Source: Pleomorphochaeta sp963678575
GTDB lineage: Bacteria > Spirochaetota > Spirochaetia > Sphaerochaetales > Sphaerochaetaceae
Length of the DNA: 64,000 nucleotides
Assembly: GCA_963678575.2 (NCBI GenBank)
Contig: CAXXHV010000002.1
Coordinates: 310,001 to 374,000 of the forward strand
Reading direction: 5' to 3'
Each line of letters opens with the position of its first letter. The stretch's first letter is position 1. The position numbers and the translations under genes were made by a program. The notes under the pieces were generated by a model. The model saw only the letters and a list, made by a program, of their open reading frames with translations, was not told where the DNA came from and did no database searches. Shown here one piece after another: positions 61,148 to 64,000 of this stretch.

Positions 61148-61545
61148 TGTCTTAGTGTCCTAACTACTGCAGTAATTACTCCAAAAATTGAAAAATTTTC
61201 TAAATTAATTATCTCAATGTCTTCAAAATCTTCATTTTCTGGATGCAAAAAAATTCTTTCCCCTTTAATTTTTAATCTTTTTGCTGTAAATTCACCTTCA
61301 TATTCTGCAATAATTAAATCATTATTTTTTGCACTAATGCTTTTATCAACAACTAAGATATCACCATCGAATATTCCTGATTTTTCTAAACTATTGCCAC
61401 TTGCTCTTAAACAATAAGTTGAAGCTCTATGTTTGAGTAATAAATCATTAAAATCTAAAGGGTTCTCTCTACTATCAATAGCAGGTGATGGAAAGCCACA
61501 TTTTATTGGAGTTTCCATTATTATTGTTGGTTTTTTTTCTTGCAT
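61144..61545 (-). CDS. umuD: UmuD-like S24 peptidase
   Basis: A 133-residue self-cleaving accessory subunit of polymerase V. The cleavage site Cys-Gly lies in KCGFPSPAID. The catalytic Ser is in RASGNSLEKSGIFDGD and the Lys in FTAKRLKI. The residue after the Ser is Leu where Met is usual. No ribosome-binding site precedes ATG 61545, and the mapped promoter boxes would start the transcript at about that ATG; ATG 61518 is the alternative. Confidence 0.9.
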   Translation of the reverse strand: MQEKKPTIIMETPIKCGFPSPAIDSRENPLDFNDLLLKHRASTYCLRASGNSLEKSGIFDGDILVVDKSISAKNNDLIIAEYEGEFTAKRLKIKGERIFLHPENEDFEDIEIINLENFSIFGVITAVVRTLRQ

Positions 61546-61551
61546 AGCTAC

Positions 61552-61580
61552 AATATGGATTTCTTTTTTTCCTTTGTCAA
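61552..61580 (-). promoter_or_regulatory. Promoter of umuDC
   Basis: On the minus strand TTGACA (61575-61580) and CATATT (61552-61557) with a 17-bp spacer. The start site would fall at about 61545. No LexA box I recognise overlaps it. Confidence 0.6.
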
Positions 61581-61612
61581 GAAATGAAGTTTAAAGAACC
61601 CTTATTAATTTT

Positions 61613-62629
61613 TTATTCAGAACATGTAATGATTATTTTTGTACTTCCTAAAGTTCCTGAAACTCCATCAATGAATGCAAATAAATCATAACGATGATCT
61701 CCTTTCACTGGAAGTATTGTTAAAACATTAGTATTTTCACCACTTATTAAATCTCCTTCGAAATACCAACTATAATTTATATCACTTTCATCATATCCTT
61801 CAGGAATACTTGTTGGAGTAAAACTTAATGTTAATTCTTGATTTTCTACAATAGTTTCAGGTGTTGAGTTTATTACACCAATAATTGGCAAATGTGTATT
61901 GCAGTAAAAATTAATACCATAATTCAGAGTAGTATCACCTATTACAAAGGTATTGCTACCTTCGGTTGTATGGTTTGCTAAAATTCTCAATTGTTCAGCA
62001 AATCCTGAAAGTTCTGTTGGTCCACTATAAAGTTTTGATGATATAATATAATTACCTGATTCAATGGGAGCACTAATACTAGCATGACCTATTTCATACT
62101 TTATTGTGTCTGGAATTGAGCATTCACTGAAGGTGTTATTATTAAGCTTATAGTATGTTGTTAATACTCCAACTTTATCAGCATCTACTTGATCAGGATT
62201 CCAATAAAAATCTAAATCAATATTTCCAGTCCCATTTATATATTCTAAAGTTATATTGACAATAGATTGAGAATTAAATAAATAATAAGTTCCATTTCCT
62301 TCTACAATAGCTTCATCATTAATATTATATCCAATTACACTAATATCCCATTTACCTTTTACTAAATTGGTTAATTGTGTTGATTCATTAGTTGTTTCTG
62401 CTTCAAATGTCTTTTCATTTGGGCCAATACCAGATATTACAAATTTAAATACAGATAGTTCAGAGTCACTTGGACTAATATTTCTTGATTGGGCGGTTTT
62501 AGCACTACTTTTTAAAGAAATAGTTAAATCCATTAATTGAGATTCATTTTGTGCCCTACATGAGTAGAATGTAATACTTAAAATTGTAAATACTAAAGAA
62601 TAGAATAATAATTTTGTTTTTGTTTTCAT
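61613..62629 (-). CDS. Putative lipoprotein with beta-sandwich repeats
   Basis: A 338-residue secreted lipoprotein: signal peptide with lipobox ITFYSC (Cys near 24) after ATG 62629, which lies behind GAGGTG (an ATG at 62641 precedes that site). The mature part alternates short strands and reads like two or three Ig/PKD-type domains, the last (about 250-335) with SFTPTSIPEGYDESDINYSW and YDLFAFIDGVSG. I recognise no family. Such lipoproteins are common outer-surface or periplasmic proteins in spirochaetes. The gene stands alone. Confidence 0.75.
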   Translation of the reverse strand: MKTKTKLLFYSLVFTILSITFYSCRAQNESQLMDLTISLKSSAKTAQSRNISPSDSELSVFKFVISGIGPNEKTFEAETTNESTQLTNLVKGKWDISVIGYNINDEAIVEGNGTYYLFNSQSIVNITLEYINGTGNIDLDFYWNPDQVDADKVGVLTTYYKLNNNTFSECSIPDTIKYEIGHASISAPIESGNYIISSKLYSGPTELSGFAEQLRILANHTTEGSNTFVIGDTTLNYGINFYCNTHLPIIGVINSTPETIVENQELTLSFTPTSIPEGYDESDINYSWYFEGDLISGENTNVLTILPVKGDHRYDLFAFIDGVSGTLGSTKIIITCSE

Positions 62630-62819
62630 TAAACACCTCATTATAAATTTTTTAAATAAAATGTAGAGCTTTATTTACAATAAAACCCTACAAAAATAGG
62701 TAATTTTTATTTACCTTTAATACGGCTTCATTTTAATAAATATATAATTTCGTAATAATGCTTGAGTTTTTTTTAAAAAAAGATAAAAATAATTTTATAA
62801 CTAATAAAAAGAGGTGTTG

Positions 62820-63416
62820 ATGGACCAACTTCATGTTAACAAATACTCAAAAGAATATAATAGTAATAATTACTCTTTAATGCCTCAATGGGAAGATTCT
62901 AAAGATACCAAAGTAAAACTTAAATTATTTCATACAAAAACAGACTTATTACTAGAATTTGATATAATTGAAAAAGAATTGAGAATGAAAGCTAAATTTA
63001 ATAATGATAAAGTCTATGAAGATAGTTGTGTTGAATTTTTTGTAAAAAGATGTGATAGCAAAGAATATCTTAATTTTGAAATAAGTGCGTCATCTTTTAT
63101 GCTTGTTGGGAAAGGCGACTCAAGGTTTGATCGAATTCTTTTTAGCAATAAAGAAATAAGTGAAATTAAAAGAGATATTTCTATTTTGGAAAAAAATGAT
63201 AATAATTGTCATTGGAAAGTAAAATTATCTATTAATTTAGTTAAATGGGGTTTATTAAATGCTGGCGAAAATATAGAAGATTTGATTTTAAAAGGAAATT
63301 TTTATAAATGTGGAGATAAATTAAAAGAACCTCACTATATGTCATTGTTTCCAATAAATAGTGAAAGTCCTAATTTTCATGTTCCAAACAGTTTTAAAGA
63401 AATATTATTTATTTAA
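62820..63416 (+). CDS. Carbohydrate-binding family 9-like protein
   Basis: A 198-residue single-domain protein resembling CBM9-like carbohydrate-binding modules: LMPQWEDSKDTKVKLKLFHT, the hallmark VYEDSCVEFFVKR, and YLNFEISAS followed by a C-terminal HYMSLFPINSESPNFHVPNSF. No signal peptide is present, so it is cytoplasmic. ATG 62820 lies behind GAGGTG. Ligand unknown. Its last 12 bases overlap the convergent tcdA gene. Confidence 0.75.
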   Translation: MDQLHVNKYSKEYNSNNYSLMPQWEDSKDTKVKLKLFHTKTDLLLEFDIIEKELRMKAKFNNDKVYEDSCVEFFVKRCDSKEYLNFEISASSFMLVGKGDSRFDRILFSNKEISEIKRDISILEKNDNNCHWKVKLSINLVKWGLLNAGENIEDLILKGNFYKCGDKLKEPHYMSLFPINSESPNFHVPNSFKEILFI

Positions 63417-64000
63417 ATTTTTATGTTTTAAAAATTTTTCTTTTGAGTTAAATGCGCATTCTCCACTAAACTCAGTATCGCCAATCAATTCTTTTAAAGC
63501 AAGGTGTGCTAAGTTAAGTGCAAAAATTCCTGTTAGTGTTGGCAATGAGCCGAGAACATTTCTAACTCTTCCTCTTTCTAAAATTTGTTCATTAAAGTCT
63601 AAATGTTCTTCATCTTGAGGGTCTTTATATTCGTATCTTGGAAGTTCTGGTGAAAAAATTACTTTTATTCCTCGATCTACCCCTCGATGACGGAGTCTTT
63701 TTCTGACAAGTTTGGCTAAGGGACATCCATAAGTATCAAAGAGATCTGCACTTTGTACTAAAGAAGGTTCTCTTCTTAAAGCTGCTCCCATTGAACTTAT
63801 TACTTTTATATTATTTAAATAACAATAAGAAAGAAGGCTACATTTTGGATTTAATGAATCTATTGCATCAATAACTAAATCAAATGAATCATCAATTAAT
63901 TCACTTGCCGTTTCTTCACTAAAAAAACTCTTTATAGCTTCGACCTCACAATTTGGGTTAATTGAGAGTACTCTTTCTTTTGCGACTTCAACTTTTACTC
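63405..64000 (-). CDS. tcdA: tRNA threonylcarbamoyladenosine dehydratase TcdA (5' end outside window)
   Basis: The C-terminal ~197 residues of a ThiF/MoeB-like E1 enzyme. The frame is open to the window edge (VEVAKERVLSINPNCEV..., DLVIDAIDSLNPK, VISSMGAALRREP), so the ATG at 63791 is internal. TYGCPLAKLVRKRLRHRG is characteristic of TcdA/CsdL, which cyclises t6A37 in ANN-decoding tRNAs to ct6A using ATP. The N-terminal ATP-binding GxGGVG loop lies outside the window. Confidence 0.9.
   Translation of the reverse strand, partial: VKVEVAKERVLSINPNCEVEAIKSFFSEETASELIDDSFDLVIDAIDSLNPKCSLLSYCYLNNIKVISSMGAALRREPSLVQSADLFDTYGCPLAKLVRKRLRHRGVDRGIKVIFSPELPRYEYKDPQDEEHLDFNEQILERGRVRNVLGSLPTLTGIFALNLAHLALKELIGDTEFSGECAFNSKEKFLKHKNLNK

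Noticed and set aside
63361..63618. Plus-strand ORF opposite tcdA
   Set aside because: It is antisense to a clear TcdA sequence and has no family similarity.
1..64000. CRISPR arrays, insertion sequences, prophage or toxin-antitoxin modules
   Set aside because: I found no regularly spaced repeats, transposase or phage signatures, or paired small toxin-like genes; the PadR-DUF2812 pair is a known regulator pairing.

Overview
This window is AT-rich DNA from a double-membraned bacterium, most likely a host-associated spirochaete of the Treponema/Sphaerochaeta kind (moderate confidence, no rRNA or marker phylogeny available). The case rests on four periplasmic solute-binding proteins whose signal peptides end in a cysteine-free 'FA-x-G-x-[KR/N]-[ED]' motif, LL-diaminopimelate aminotransferase (DapL) lysine synthesis, a RarA fused to a methyltransferase-like domain, UmuDC, and the many ABC sugar importers. 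Start codons are ATG, TTG or GTG behind clear AGGAGG-like sites. Genes are packed into operons with TAATG/ATGA overlaps.

Region 1 (1-31000) is mostly carbohydrate uptake. (a) 1-8830: the end of a GH31 glycosidase, then an ABC importer (binding protein, two permeases) in one operon with CutC, a ROK regulator and an M81/MlrC-like peptidase. (b) 8973-9810: a PadR regulator with a DUF2812 membrane protein behind a large palindromic promoter. (c) 10159-18523: an Fe(III)-type ABC importer (binding protein, fused double permease, ATPase), then a PhoB/PhoR-like two-component system, a phosphohexomutase and a VOC protein. (d) 18636-24936: a sucrose-type regulon: ABC importer, LacI regulator and amylosucrase-like GH13 enzyme, with three matching LacI-type operators. 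(e) 30901-25032 (minus strand): LacI, cyclomaltodextrinase-like GH13 and an ABC importer. No sugar-importer ATPase is encoded in these operons, so a shared MsmX-like ATPase elsewhere is inferred. All four importers carry a perfect intercistronic hairpin just after the binding-protein stop codon.

Region 2 (30926-47223) is mixed: class I ribonucleotide reductase nrdA-nrdB, an MFS transporter, an MscS channel whose N-terminus lies in another frame, tRNA-Gly(GCC), RarA fusion plus a lipoprotein, a BI-1 family protein, and a CBS-HATPase/DRTGG/PHP trio normally linked to electron-bifurcating hydrogenase. It ends with a LacI-GH65 phosphorylase operon followed by the decayed remains of beta-phosphoglucomutase.

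Region 3 (47224-64000) is housekeeping and repair: an RluA-type pseudouridine synthase, DUF523, PurU, XseA/XseB, a two-cluster ferredoxin, topoisomerase III, the lysine operon dapB-dapA-dapL-lysA with a YbgC-like thioesterase, UmuDC, a lipoprotein, a CBM9-like protein, and the end of TcdA running off the window. I saw no CRISPR array, insertion sequence, prophage or rRNA.
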